A program made the translations under genes and the position numbers. A stretch of DNA of 64,000 bases from Clostridiales bacterium (GTDB taxonomy: Bacteria; Bacillota; Clostridia; Oscillospirales; Acutalibacteraceae). The stretch spans positions 62,001 through 126,000 of the forward strand of contig DULI01000008.1 in assembly GCA_012840445.1 (NCBI GenBank), read 5' to 3'. Shown in pieces: positions 1 through 8,624 of this stretch. Below the pieces are notes generated by a model. It did no database searches and was not told the origin of the DNA. It saw only the letters and a list, made by a program, of their open reading frames with translations. Every line of letters starts with the position of its first letter. Positions within the stretch are counted from its first letter, which is position 1.

Positions 1-460
1 AGCGCGGGTTGTTGGAAGTTATATAGATAATCAGACAATTGTTGAAAAGCAGTACAGCGGGAATCTTGACCTGGCCAGCGAGCCGACGGCAGCAGCGCTT
101 TCGCAAATTTTTGCGATGTGTGGAGACACTAAAGACAAAAGGCAGCTTGAAAGATTGGGCTATTGCATTGGGAAGTGGGTTTATCTGCTTGACGCCGCGG
201 CCGACCTTGAAACCGATATAAAAAGGGGTAATTTTAACCCTTTGGCTTTTGAATACAACCGGGAAACCGACCCGTTATATTATGCAAAACTCAGGATAGA
301 GCCGGTTTTGAACGTGTGCATATCCGAGGCGGCCAAGGCTTTTGAATTGCTGGATGTAAAAAAGTACAAATCCATACTTGAGAATATTATATATTTGGGG
401 CTGAAAAACAGCCAGATGTATATTTTTAAAAAGGAGAGTTTTAATGAAAGACCCTTATGA
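1..460 (+). CDS. DUF5685-like protein, C-terminal part (5' end outside window)
   Basis: The reading frame is open from base 2 to the stop at 460, so about 152 C-terminal residues are present and the start lies upstream. The piece is mostly helical, with a [18 protein letters not shown] segment and scattered cysteines. This pattern, directly upstream of a small J-domain protein, matches what I recall of clostridial DUF5685 proteins. The stop overlaps the next gene by 17 bases, so the two are translationally coupled. Function is unknown; the family assignment is from memory of the pattern. Confidence 0.6.
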   Translation, partial: ARVVGSYIDNQTIVEKQYSGNLDLASEPTAAALSQIFAMCGDTKDKRQLERLGYCIGKWVYLLDAAADLETDIKRGNFNPLAFEYNRETDPLYYAKLRIEPVLNVCISEAAKAFELLDVKKYKSILENIIYLGLKNSQMYIFKKESFNERPL

Positions 461-1034
461 AGTGCTTGGTATTTCCAGAAACGCCACCGACGAGGAGATA
501 AAGAATGCGTACAGGGAACTGGCGCGGAAATACCACCCCGACAATTACGCAGATAACCCACTGTCCGATTTGGCTGCCGAAAAAATGCAGGAGATAAATG
601 AAGCCTATGATAGAATAATGAACGAGAGGCGCTCGCGCGGGAGCAATTCGGGATACAGTTACAGCTCCAATTTTGCGGATATACGTTCCCTGATTGAGCA
701 GGGGAAACTGGAAGAGGCGCAGGAACTGCTTGACGGTGTACCGATTAATAAGCGGGATGCCGAGTGGTATTTTTTGAATGGAAGCGTGCTTTACCGCAGG
801 GGCTGGTTTGACAGCGCCTATGCCAGTTTTGCCACCGCCTGCCGCATGAACCCATCCAACCCTGAGTACAGGGCCGCCTTTAACCAGATGCAGTATCAGA
901 GAAGGGGTTACGGGTACCACAGGGGGCATACCGGCCACTCTGATGGCTGCAGCGGCTGCGATGTTTGCGCGGGACTTATCTGCGCCGATTGCTGCTGCGA
1001 ATGCTTGGGTGGAGACCTTATTCGATGCTGTTAG
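444..1034 (+). CDS. J-domain (DnaJ-like) protein with cysteine-rich tail
   Basis: 196 residues. Residues 1-60 form a J domain with the HPD triad at 31-33, which in this family stimulates the ATPase of an Hsp70 partner. There is no G/F region, zinc-finger CxxCxGxG repeat or DnaJ C-terminal domain, so this is not DnaJ itself. Residues 75-150 look like a TPR-type helical pair ([22 protein letters not shown]). The last 35 residues are packed with cysteines ([15 protein letters not shown], a terminal CC), suggesting metal binding or membrane attachment. An AGGAG site precedes the ATG. Coupled to the DUF5685 gene; the client is unknown. Confidence 0.85.
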   Translation: MKDPYEVLGISRNATDEEIKNAYRELARKYHPDNYADNPLSDLAAEKMQEINEAYDRIMNERRSRGSNSGYSYSSNFADIRSLIEQGKLEEAQELLDGVPINKRDAEWYFLNGSVLYRRGWFDSAYASFATACRMNPSNPEYRAAFNQMQYQRRGYGYHRGHTGHSDGCSGCDVCAGLICADCCCECLGGDLIRCC

Positions 1035-1047
1035 GCGGAGGTGCCCG

Positions 1048-1575
1048 ATGAAAAGGACAAGCAGGATAGCTCTGTGCGGGATTGTTGCTGCGTTAGCGGT
1101 CGTTATTATGTTTCTTTCCTATTTTCCCTATTTTACCTATGCTGTCCCTGCCGCGGCGGGTATTTTGATGATTATTTTAGTAATTGAAATCGACCCGAAG
1201 TGGGCGGTGCTGTCGTTTGTCGCTTCTTCAATTTTGATTCTGCTGCTTGCCGAAACCGAGGCAAAACTAATGTATGTCCTGTTTTTTGGGTATTACCCGA
1301 TTCTGAAGGAGAGAATCGAGCGGATTAGGAAACCTTTAATTGAATATATTTTAAAATTTGCGGTATTTAACGTTGCTATGATTGCGGCGTATTTTTTGGC
1401 TTCCAAGGTCTTTGGCATACCGTTTGACGACATGGGGAATTTCGGCAAGTATTTGGAACTTGTGCTGCTAATCGGCGGAAATATTACCTTTGTGATATAT
1501 GATTTTGCAATTTCGAGGCTTGTTGTTACTTATATGATAAGGCTACATCCAAAGCTTAAAAAGCTTATAAAATAA
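1048..1575 (+). CDS. small integral membrane protein, unknown function
   Basis: 175 residues. The ATG at 1048 is chosen because GGAGGT lies five bases upstream; the longer reading frame from 943 would overlap the previous gene by 92 bases and add a non-hydrophobic alanine-rich stretch. Four to five hydrophobic segments are visible: roughly residues 7-27, 29-45, 50-65, 95-118 and 135-155. The C-terminus is basic (LHPKLKKLIK). I do not recognise a catalytic motif. It is 13 bases behind the J-domain gene and ends in a clear terminator, so it is the last gene of that small operon. Confidence 0.7.
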   Translation: MKRTSRIALCGIVAALAVVIMFLSYFPYFTYAVPAAAGILMIILVIEIDPKWAVLSFVASSILILLLAETEAKLMYVLFFGYYPILKERIERIRKPLIEYILKFAVFNVAMIAAYFLASKVFGIPFDDMGNFGKYLELVLLIGGNITFVIYDFAISRLVVTYMIRLHPKLKKLIK

Positions 1576-1599
1576 TCCGGTAGGAAACCGGATTTTTTT
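1574..1599 (+). terminator. rho-independent terminator
   Basis: Perfect 8-bp stem AATCCGGT / ACCGGATT with a 5-base loop, followed by seven T. It closes the DUF5685/J-domain/membrane protein operon. Confidence 0.9.
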
Positions 1600-1646
1600 G
1601 TGGGAATATAATTTTAAAATAATCAAACACTGAAACTGAAAAAATC

Positions 1647-1674
1647 TTGATTTTAAAGCGAAATAGAGTAAAAT
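1647..1674 (+). promoter_or_regulatory. sigma-A type promoter for the flavoprotein operon
   Basis: TTGATT, 16-base spacer, TAAAAT, about 30 bases before the next start codon and just after the preceding terminator. Probably drives the flavoprotein gene and the genes behind it. Confidence 0.6.
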
Positions 1675-1702
1675 TAAACCATATAAATCGGGGAATGTAT
1701 AT

Positions 1703-2923
1703 ATGTTTGACGTTATAGTGGTCGGCGGCGGCCCCGCAGGTCTTATGGCCGCGGGGACTGCGTGCGAAAGAGGCAAAAGGGTTTTGCTTATTGAGCGCAA
1801 CAGCCGTCCTGCCCGAAAGCTGATGATTACCGGCAAGGGCAGGTGCAATGTAACCAACAATACTGATATAAACGGGCTTATTTCCAATGTTCCCAACAAC
1901 GGGAAGTTTCTATATTCCGCCTTTTCCGCCTTTTCGGCACAGGATACCATGACTTTTTTTGAAAGCCGCGGGGTTAAACTTAAAACCGAACGGGGAAACA
2001 GGGTTTTCCCCGAATCCGACAAGGCGGTTGAAGTTGTAGACTGCCTTGTGAACTATGTTAAAAGTCACGGGGTTAAAATAATAAAAGGACGGGTAGTTTC
2101 GCTCGGGATTGAGAATAACAGTTTTAGTTGCGTTATGCTTGAGGACGGGACCAGGTTTTCGGCGCACAATTGCATAATTGCCACCGGTGGGATGTCCTAT
2201 CCGCTGACTGGTTCCACGGGTGACGGGTATAAACTGGCAAGGCAGGCGGGGCATACAATCATAGAACCAAAACCCTCTTTAGTGCCGCTGACTGTGCGTG
2301 AGGAATGGTGTTCCAGCCTTCAGGGGCTTACCTTGAAAAATGTGGTGGCAAGCCTTATTGACAAGCACAGCGGTAAAGCGGTATACACTGATTTTGGGGA
2401 AATGCTTTTTACCCATTTTGGGGTCTCGGGACCTATTATTTTAAGCCTTAGCGCCCACATTAAGCCTCAGAGTCCATATATAGTGTCGATTGACCTTAAG
2501 CCAGCATTAAGCGAGGAACAATTGGACAACAGGCTGCTGCGGGATTTTGAAAAATACTCTAACCGCAATTTTTCGAATGCGCTGGATGACCTGCTTCCCA
2601 AAAAACTGATTCCCGTAGTGGTTGAGTTGTGTGAAATCCCGCCTGACACAAAAGTACACCAGATAACCAAGGAACAAAGAAGGCGGCTGTGCCGGCTGCT
2701 TAAAAGCCTGAGACTTAATATTACAGGTTTCCGCCCCATTAAAGAGGCGATAGTAACCCGCGGAGGGGTAAATGTAAAAGAGATAGACCCGAAAACCATG
2801 CGCTCCCGCATAGTAGACGGGCTGTATTTTGCCGGCGAGGTAATTGACGTTGACGCATATACGGGAGGTTTTAACCTGCAGATTGCATTTTCTACGGGAT
2901 ACCTCGCCGGAAAATCTGTATAG
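1703..2923 (+). CDS. NAD(P)/FAD-dependent oxidoreductase, BaiN/HI0933 family
   Basis: 406 residues, the usual length for this family. The N-terminus carries the Rossmann FAD-binding motif GGGPAG at residues 8-13, followed by the family block KLMITGKGRCNVTN near residues 37-50. A GGMSYPLTGSTGDGY block lies mid-protein and a second FAD contact, GLYFAGEVIDVDAYTGGFN, near the C-terminus. Family members are flavoproteins of mostly unknown substrate (YtfP/YhiN in model organisms; BaiN was named for bile-acid metabolism). That specific role should not be assumed here. It sits 13 bases ahead of cmk, the common clostridial arrangement. Confidence 0.9.
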   Translation: MFDVIVVGGGPAGLMAAGTACERGKRVLLIERNSRPARKLMITGKGRCNVTNNTDINGLISNVPNNGKFLYSAFSAFSAQDTMTFFESRGVKLKTERGNRVFPESDKAVEVVDCLVNYVKSHGVKIIKGRVVSLGIENNSFSCVMLEDGTRFSAHNCIIATGGMSYPLTGSTGDGYKLARQAGHTIIEPKPSLVPLTVREEWCSSLQGLTLKNVVASLIDKHSGKAVYTDFGEMLFTHFGVSGPIILSLSAHIKPQSPYIVSIDLKPALSEEQLDNRLLRDFEKYSNRNFSNALDDLLPKKLIPVVVELCEIPPDTKVHQITKEQRRRLCRLLKSLRLNITGFRPIKEAIVTRGGVNVKEIDPKTMRSRIVDGLYFAGEVIDVDAYTGGFNLQIAFSTGYLAGKSV

Positions 2924-2936
2924 AAGGGGTTTTTGT

Positions 2937-3605
2937 ATGATTTCTATTGCAATTGATGGGCCGTCTGGGGCCGGAAAAAGCACAATTTCAAGAAAACTGG
3001 CAGGCATGTATGGCTTTGTTTATGTTGACACAGGCGCGCTTTACCGCGCGGTGGGGTTGCATTTTCTAAATGCCGGAGTTAAGGCAGAGGAAACACAAAA
3101 AATAATTGACGGGCTTTCTAACATTCAGATTGACATTAAATTTATAGACAACGAGCAGAGGGTATTTTTAAACGGCGTGGATGTATCTGATAAAATCAGG
3201 ACACCGGAAGTTTCCTTGATGGCCTCGGCTGTGTCGGCGATAGGCAAGGTAAGGGAGTTTTTATTTGACCTTCAGCAATCTATGGCCAAAAAGCATAATG
3301 TGATAATGGACGGAAGGGATATCGGCACGGTAGTGCTTCCCAATGCGACGCTTAAAATTTTTCTTACCGCGTCGGCCGAGGAGCGTGCAAGAAGAAGGTA
3401 TGAGGAACTGATTGCCAGGGGTATGAATGTAACGTATGAAGATGTATTGGCCGATTTGAAACTTAGGGACCAGAACGATTCCAGCCGTGAAATTGCTCCG
3501 CTGAAACCTGCCGACGACGCGATTATTGTCAATACCACCGGAAATACATTTGAGAGATCGGTAACTATACTGTCAGGACTAATCAGCCATAAATTGGGCT
3601 TGTGA
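2937..3605 (+). CDS. cmk: cytidylate kinase
   Basis: 222 residues. It phosphorylates CMP and dCMP with ATP in the cytosol, supplying CDP for nucleic-acid and phospholipid synthesis. The P-loop GPSGAGKS is at residues 8-15, followed by the substrate motifs YVDTGALYRA and DGRDIGTVV and the basic lid RARRRYEE. The ATG at 2937 is chosen over the upstream in-frame start at 2844 because AGAAGGGG lies before it and the first residues MISIAIDGPSG match the family. It lies between the flavoprotein and plsC, and the cmk-plsC-ispH-rpsA order is typical of Clostridia. Confidence 0.96.
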   Translation: MISIAIDGPSGAGKSTISRKLAGMYGFVYVDTGALYRAVGLHFLNAGVKAEETQKIIDGLSNIQIDIKFIDNEQRVFLNGVDVSDKIRTPEVSLMASAVSAIGKVREFLFDLQQSMAKKHNVIMDGRDIGTVVLPNATLKIFLTASAEERARRRYEELIARGMNVTYEDVLADLKLRDQNDSSREIAPLKPADDAIIVNTTGNTFERSVTILSGLISHKLGL

Positions 3606-3617
3606 TGTGAAGAAAAT

Positions 3618-4223
3618 ATGTCGACCTTTTATAAAGTTATCAGGGCAATTGCATATCCTATAATCAGGCTGGTTTTCAGGATTAAACCTGTAGGGCTTGA
3701 AAAAATGCCGAAAGAGGGCGGCCTTATACTGTGCTGCAACCATACCTCTTTTACCGATGTTGCTTTTTTGATAATCATTTGCAGGCGCCAGATATATTTT
3801 ATGGCAAAATCCGAATTGTTCAAAAACAGATTTGTAAACTGGCTTTTTACAAAAATGGGGGCGTTTGCGGTACAGCGCGGGTCGGGCGGCGCCGAGGCGA
3901 TAGAGCACGCCGTTAAATTGATTAACGAGGGCAAGGTAATGGGGATTTTCCCGGAGGGCACAAGGAGCAGGGACGGGACGCCTAAGGCAGCGAAATCCGG
4001 CGTTGCGGTTATAGCCGCCAAGACGAAGGCGCCGATACTGCCGGTTGCCATTTATCGTAAGGGAAAAATTGCCCCGTTTCGCAAAAATACAATACGATTC
4101 GGGGATATAATAAAACCGGAGGAATTAGATATAGACATAAACTCGCGAACAGATTTAAAACAGGCGGCAAATTTAATTATGGGCCGGATTACGCAGTTGT
4201 GGGAGGCCGGCCATGGAGATTAA
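3618..4223 (+). CDS. plsC: 1-acyl-sn-glycerol-3-phosphate acyltransferase
   Basis: 201 residues. It transfers an acyl chain to lysophosphatidic acid at the inner face of the membrane, making phosphatidic acid. The catalytic HxxxxD motif is NHTSFTD (His42, Asp47) and the glycerol-phosphate binding block is FPEGTRSRDG at 111-120. One hydrophobic N-terminal segment (about 4-22) would tether it to the membrane. Twelve bases separate it from cmk, and its 3' end overlaps ispH-rpsA by 11 bases, so it is in the same operon. Confidence 0.93.
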   Translation: MSTFYKVIRAIAYPIIRLVFRIKPVGLEKMPKEGGLILCCNHTSFTDVAFLIIICRRQIYFMAKSELFKNRFVNWLFTKMGAFAVQRGSGGAEAIEHAVKLINEGKVMGIFPEGTRSRDGTPKAAKSGVAVIAAKTKAPILPVAIYRKGKIAPFRKNTIRFGDIIKPEELDIDINSRTDLKQAANLIMGRITQLWEAGHGD

Positions 4224-6321
4224 GCTTGCCAAAACTGCGGGGTTTTGCTTTGGCGTAAACCGCGCGGTTGAAATGGTTTATAAGCTGCTTGACGAGGGCA
4301 AAAATGTATGCACTTTGGGACCGATTATTCACAATCCACAACTTGTGGACGAGCTGAAATCCAAGGGTGTGAAGATAATAGAATCCCCAGAACAGGCCGG
4401 CCCTGACGAAATTGTGGTAATCCGCTCCCACGGCGTGCCCGAGAAAACACTTAACACTGCCAGGGAGCGCGGGATTGAAATTGCCGACGCCACCTGTCCG
4501 TATGTGAAGAAAATTCACAGGGTAGTGTCTGAAGCCTCCAGAGAGGGAAGGGTTGTGCTGATCGCGGGTGATCCTTTACACAGCGAGGTTATCGGGATCC
4601 GCGGGCATTGCAATGGTGAGTCTTATGTGTTTTCTGACGAAAGCTCTCTTTATGATTTTATAGAACAACATCCAGAATTACAAAATATGCCAATTACTGT
4701 GGTAGCACAAACCACTTTTAATGCACAGTTATGGCAAAATTGTCAAAAAATTTTAAAAAAGGTATATACAAATGCAGTAATTTTTGATACAATATGTAAT
4801 GCAACTTCCATAAGGCAAGAAGAGGCAGAACAGCTTGCCAAACAGTGTGACATGATGATAATCGTCGGAGGCAAGCACAGCTCTAATACGGCTAAGCTCA
4901 AAGAGGTGTGTGAAAGGTATTGCGGCAGGTGTATTCATGTCGAAACTGCCGCAGAATTGCGCGACGTCGATTTTTCAGGCATTCAGACTGTGGGGGTTGT
5001 TGCAGGGGCTTCTACCCCTGCTGGTATAATAAAGGAGGTTCTTAATACAATGTCGGAAAATTTAAAGCCTGTCGATGAAACAAATGTAATCGAGGGTGCG
5101 GCAGATGCTAATACTGTATCGGAGGCAAATGCTGAAAAATCTTTTGATGAGATGAGCTTTGAGGAGGCGCTTGAAGCGTCGCTCAACAGTTTAAATACAG
5201 ACCAGATTGTGCGCGGCGTTGTTGTATCGGTAAACCCGAGCGAAATACAGGTCGATATCGGCAGAAAACAGACCGGAATCATCCCGGCTAATGAGTTTTC
5301 GGCAGACTCCAATGTGGATTTGCTAAAAAGCGTAAAACCGGGTGATGAGTTTAACCTTATAGTCCTGAAGGTTAATGACCAGGAGGGCACGGTCCTGCTT
5401 TCCAAACGCCGTTATGATGCTGTTGAGGGTTGGAAAAAGATTGTGGCCGCCAAAGAGAATAAGGAAATTTTGCAGGGTACCGTTTCGGACATAGTGAATG
5501 GTGGCGTTATAGTTGTATGCGATAATGTGAGGGTGTTTGTGCCCGCATCCTTAGCCACATTAAATAAAAATGAGGATTTACAACAGCTTAAAGGCAAACA
5601 GGTCCCCTTCAGGGTGATTGAAACCGGAAGAAAGCGTAGGGTTATCGGATCGATTCGTTCCGTGCTGATCGAGGAAAAGAAGGCTAAAGAGGCCCAGATT
5701 TGGGAGACAATAGAGGTTGGCAAAAGATATACCGGCGTTGTTAAATCCCTTACCAATTACGGTGCGTTTGTGGACCTTGGCGGGGTAGACGGAATGATTC
5801 ATATTTCCGAACTGGCTTGGAACCGCATTAAGCACCCGTCCGAAGTGGTAAATGTGGGCGATGTAGTGGAAGTAGTAGTTAAAGATGTAGATAAGGAAAA
5901 CAAACGCATTTCCTTAAGCTATAAAAAGACCGAGGATAATCCCTGGGAGATTTTAAAGAGGGAGTATCCTGTTGGAAGCGTTGTGAGGGTAAAAATCGTA
6001 AATCTGACCTCTTATGGCGCCTTTGCCCGAATTATTCCCGGGATTGACGGCTTGATTCACATTTCCCAGATTGCCAACCGAAGGATAGAAAAGCCGCAGG
6101 ATGAACTGTCGGTTGGCCAGGAAGTGGACGCCAAGATTATTAATATCGACTTTGAAAACAAGCGCGTCAGCCTTTCAATCCGCGCGCTGCTTGAGGAAAA
6201 GGAGAATGCGGATAACCCGCCTGAAAGCCAGGAGGGCGCAGCGGTTGAAGCAGGCGAACAGGAGCCATCAGCCGAGCCTGAGACAATGGCAAGCGATGGC
6301 GCTGAAGTAACACAGGAATAA
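4213..6321 (+). CDS. ispH-rpsA: IspH (HMBPP reductase) fused to ribosomal protein S1
   Basis: 702 residues in one frame. Residues 1-280 are IspH, the [4Fe-4S] enzyme that makes IPP and DMAPP in the last step of the MEP isoprenoid pathway. The three cluster cysteines are Cys12, Cys95 and Cys195 (FDTICNATSIRQEE). Residues 320-670 hold four S1 (OB-fold) RNA-binding domains; the third and fourth are the most canonical (YGAFVDLGGVDGMIHISEL and its repeat), the first two are diverged. The tail is acidic. This fusion is known in many Clostridia. An in-frame ATG at 5050 (residue 280) follows AAAGGAGG, so a free S1 protein may also be made. A strong terminator follows. Confidence 0.95.
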   Translation: MEIKLAKTAGFCFGVNRAVEMVYKLLDEGKNVCTLGPIIHNPQLVDELKSKGVKIIESPEQAGPDEIVVIRSHGVPEKTLNTARERGIEIADATCPYVKKIHRVVSEASREGRVVLIAGDPLHSEVIGIRGHCNGESYVFSDESSLYDFIEQHPELQNMPITVVAQTTFNAQLWQNCQKILKKVYTNAVIFDTICNATSIRQEEAEQLAKQCDMMIIVGGKHSSNTAKLKEVCERYCGRCIHVETAAELRDVDFSGIQTVGVVAGASTPAGIIKEVLNTMSENLKPVDETNVIEGAADANTVSEANAEKSFDEMSFEEALEASLNSLNTDQIVRGVVVSVNPSEIQVDIGRKQTGIIPANEFSADSNVDLLKSVKPGDEFNLIVLKVNDQEGTVLLSKRRYDAVEGWKKIVAAKENKEILQGTVSDIVNGGVIVVCDNVRVFVPASLATLNKNEDLQQLKGKQVPFRVIETGRKRRVIGSIRSVLIEEKKAKEAQIWETIEVGKRYTGVVKSLTNYGAFVDLGGVDGMIHISELAWNRIKHPSEVVNVGDVVEVVVKDVDKENKRISLSYKKTEDNPWEILKREYPVGSVVRVKIVNLTSYGAFARIIPGIDGLIHISQIANRRIEKPQDELSVGQEVDAKIINIDFENKRVSLSIRALLEEKENADNPPESQEGAAVEAGEQEPSAEPETMASDGAEVTQE
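5031..5052 (+). promoter_or_regulatory. internal ribosome binding site at the IspH/S1 junction
   Basis: AAAGGAGG at 5031-5038, then an in-frame ATG at 5050 (spacing 11). It lies exactly where the IspH domain ends and the S1 linker begins. A TATAAT hexamer at 5025-5030 is also present but has no well-spaced -35. The AAGGAGGTT codons encode conserved IspH residues KEV, so the match may be incidental. Confidence 0.45.
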
Positions 6322-6329
6322 CGAATATG

Positions 6330-6356
6330 CCCCCGGCAATAGTGCCGGGGGTTTTT
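6330..6356 (+). terminator. rho-independent terminator after ispH-rpsA
   Basis: CCCCCGGCA / TGCCGGGGG stem with a 4-base loop, followed by TTTTTG. It separates the plus-strand operon from the convergent pheA end. Confidence 0.93.
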
Positions 6357-6399
6357 GTATGTAATGTAGGTAATATCGCGGTTTTGCCAGATGATAATT

Positions 6400-7539
6400 T
6401 TATTCGCAGTTTATGCTTACTTCTTTATAGTTCCCAAGGAAGGTGAAATCCTCCAATTCTTCGGATAGTGCCGCCAACAGCTTTTTGACCTTAATATCAT
6501 TGACATTTCCTGCAAAGTCGAGGTAAAACAGGTATTCAAAGCCTCCACGTTTTGCCGAGCGGGATTCGATTTTGGTAAGATTAAGACCTCTTAACGCGAA
6601 CCGGTTTAAAACGCGGTACAAGGAGCCGGTTACGTGAGGCAGAGAAAATACAAGGCTTACTTTATTGGCGTCTTTGGGAATTGAAAGGGTTTTGGATATT
6701 ACAATAAACCTTGTGGAATTGTTGCGTATGGTTTGGATGCAGGGCCTGACTATATCAAGCCCGTACAATTTTGCCGCTTGAGCAGACCCTATGGCCGCAA
6801 TGGTCGGGTCGTTTTTTTCTGCCACAAGTTTTGCTGCGGTGGCGGTGTTTATGGCTTCTACTGCTTCGAGTGAATTATCTTTTATAAATTCTAAGCACTG
6901 TTTTACTGCCTGGGGGTGGGAATAGACTTTTTTTATGGTATTAAGGTCGGCGCCCCTGCAGGCGAGCAGGTTTTGGTTAATGCTCATGTCAACGGCGTCG
7001 ACAATGTAATGCCGGTATTTTAAAATTAAATCGTAAACCTCCGACACCGAGCCCGTTGAGGAGTTTTCGACAGGCACCAGACCGCGTTCAACCGTGCCCG
7101 ATTCTACCGCCTTAAAAACCTCTTCGAATTCGTCAAAGAATAAATACTCGGCATTAGGGTAGCGGTTTAGCGCAGCCGAATGCGAAAACGCGCCCTCGAC
7201 ACCCTGGCAGGCGAGTTTAAATACCTCTTTTGGATTAACGTCGGATACCGCGTCGATTAAATTTATCAGCGGGTTTTGGCGCTCGAATTCGTTATACTGC
7301 AGCTCGCGGCTTGCCTCTAAAATCGAAAGGTAAATGGCCGCCGCAGCGTCGCCAAAATCTCCGGCATTTGCTTTTACATAATTTATGATTTCTTGTTCGC
7401 GTTCGGGGTGATATATTGCCTGCCCCGTCTGCTTTTTGATTTTGGCCACCTGTATTGAACACTCAAGCCGCTCTGTTAAAAGCCTGACCATTTGTGCGTC
7501 TATCTGGTCGATTCTTTTGCGTATTTCCTGTAGATTCAT
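6400..7539 (-). CDS. pheA: P-protein: chorismate mutase / prephenate dehydratase
   Basis: 379 residues. It converts chorismate to prephenate and then phenylpyruvate, the committed branch to phenylalanine. Residues 1-85 are an AroQ-type chorismate mutase (IRKRIDQIDAQMVRLLTER). Residues 105-285 are the prephenate dehydratase with the catalytic block NSTRFIVI. The C-terminal 80 residues are an ACT domain with ESRSAKRGGFEYLFYLDF, the usual site of phenylalanine feedback inhibition. The start overlaps the aroC stop (ATGA), so it is translationally coupled as the last gene of the aro operon. The leader peptide far upstream is rich in phenylalanine, the end product made here. Confidence 0.95.
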   Translation of the reverse strand: MNLQEIRKRIDQIDAQMVRLLTERLECSIQVAKIKKQTGQAIYHPEREQEIINYVKANAGDFGDAAAAIYLSILEASRELQYNEFERQNPLINLIDAVSDVNPKEVFKLACQGVEGAFSHSAALNRYPNAEYLFFDEFEEVFKAVESGTVERGLVPVENSSTGSVSEVYDLILKYRHYIVDAVDMSINQNLLACRGADLNTIKKVYSHPQAVKQCLEFIKDNSLEAVEAINTATAAKLVAEKNDPTIAAIGSAQAAKLYGLDIVRPCIQTIRNNSTRFIVISKTLSIPKDANKVSLVFSLPHVTGSLYRVLNRFALRGLNLTKIESRSAKRGGFEYLFYLDFAGNVNDIKVKKLLAALSEELEDFTFLGNYKEVSINCE

Positions 7540-8624
7540 AGCATATTTGCCTCCGCCATAAGGTCAGTGAGCGCTATGGCAACTGCGGCTTCTATTGCCG
7601 GCAGTGCGCGTGGGACAATGCAGGGGTCGTGCCTGCCTGTTATTTTTAAGGTGGTGTTTTCGTGGGTTTGAAGGTTTATAGACCTTTGGGGCATGTATAT
7701 TGAAGGTGTAGGCTTAATTGCCGCCTTGATTATCAAGGGCATGCCGTTGGTAATACCGCCCGTAATACCTCCGCAGTTGTTGGTGTAGGTCATTACATTG
7801 TCGCCATCGTAGTACATTTCATCGTTTGCGTTGCTGCCGTACATTTTAGCGTAATCAAATCCGGCGCCGAAAGATACACCTTTAACAGCGGGGACTGCGA
7901 ATATTGCGGCTGAGAGTACATTTTCAATGCCGCCGAACATAGGCGAGCCCACACCTGTGGGAAGCCCTGTTACGGCGACTTCAACCACGCCGCCAACACT
8001 GTCAAGGTTTTGCTTGGCGTTTAGGATTTCCGCGATCATGCCTTCTTTAGCCTGTTTGGACCTTGTGGAGAAGTAGGCTTCCGAAAGGTATTGCAATTCG
8101 TCTTCCGATACATTTACCGGATCAAAGGGAGGGTCTTTTACATTTAAAATTTGAAGCACATGCCCGCCGATTGTAATGCCTCGACGCTTTAAAATCTGGC
8201 GACAGATGCTTCCGGCTGCTACTAAAGGCGCCGTTAGCCTTCCCGAAAAGTGCCCACCGCCTCGTATATCGTTGTTGCCCTTGTATTTTACGTATGCGGC
8301 ATAATCGGAGTGGGAAGGGCGGGGAATTACAGATATATTTTCATAATTTGCCGAACGAGTGTCCTGGTTGCGGATGGCAAGCATTAAAGGGGCACCGGTG
8401 GTTTTGCCGTTTAGAAACCCTGTGAGAATTTCCACCTCGTCCTTTTCTTTGCGTGTGGTGGAAGTGGGGGTGCAGCCGGGTGCACGCCTTGAAAGCTGTA
8501 TTTGTATTTGCGGGATGGAAATTTCCTCGCCGGGCGGAAGCCCGTCAATTACGGCGCCGATTATTTGGCCGTGGCTTTCGCCGAATATTGATATTTTAAT
8601 GTTTGTTCCGAAATTAGAGGACAT
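7536..8624 (-). CDS. aroC: chorismate synthase
   Basis: 362 residues, the normal length. It makes chorismate from EPSP by anti-1,4 elimination and needs reduced FMN. Family blocks are visible in order: GESHG near residue 15, the signature RRAPGCTPTSTTRKEKDEVE near 46-65, RPSHSDYA near 103-110, and the C-terminal GRHDPCIVPRALP. Its start overlaps the aroA end by 11 bases and its stop overlaps pheA by 4, so it is inside a tightly coupled minus-strand operon. Confidence 0.96.
   Translation of the reverse strand: MSSNFGTNIKISIFGESHGQIIGAVIDGLPPGEEISIPQIQIQLSRRAPGCTPTSTTRKEKDEVEILTGFLNGKTTGAPLMLAIRNQDTRSANYENISVIPRPSHSDYAAYVKYKGNNDIRGGGHFSGRLTAPLVAAGSICRQILKRRGITIGGHVLQILNVKDPPFDPVNVSEDELQYLSEAYFSTRSKQAKEGMIAEILNAKQNLDSVGGVVEVAVTGLPTGVGSPMFGGIENVLSAAIFAVPAVKGVSFGAGFDYAKMYGSNANDEMYYDGDNVMTYTNNCGGITGGITNGMPLIIKAAIKPTPSIYMPQRSINLQTHENTTLKITGRHDPCIVPRALPAIEAAVAIALTDLMAEANML

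Noticed and set aside
441-938. 165-codon minus-strand frame over the J-domain gene
   Set aside because: Lies entirely across a recognised gene with the HPD motif; composition is that of a shadow.
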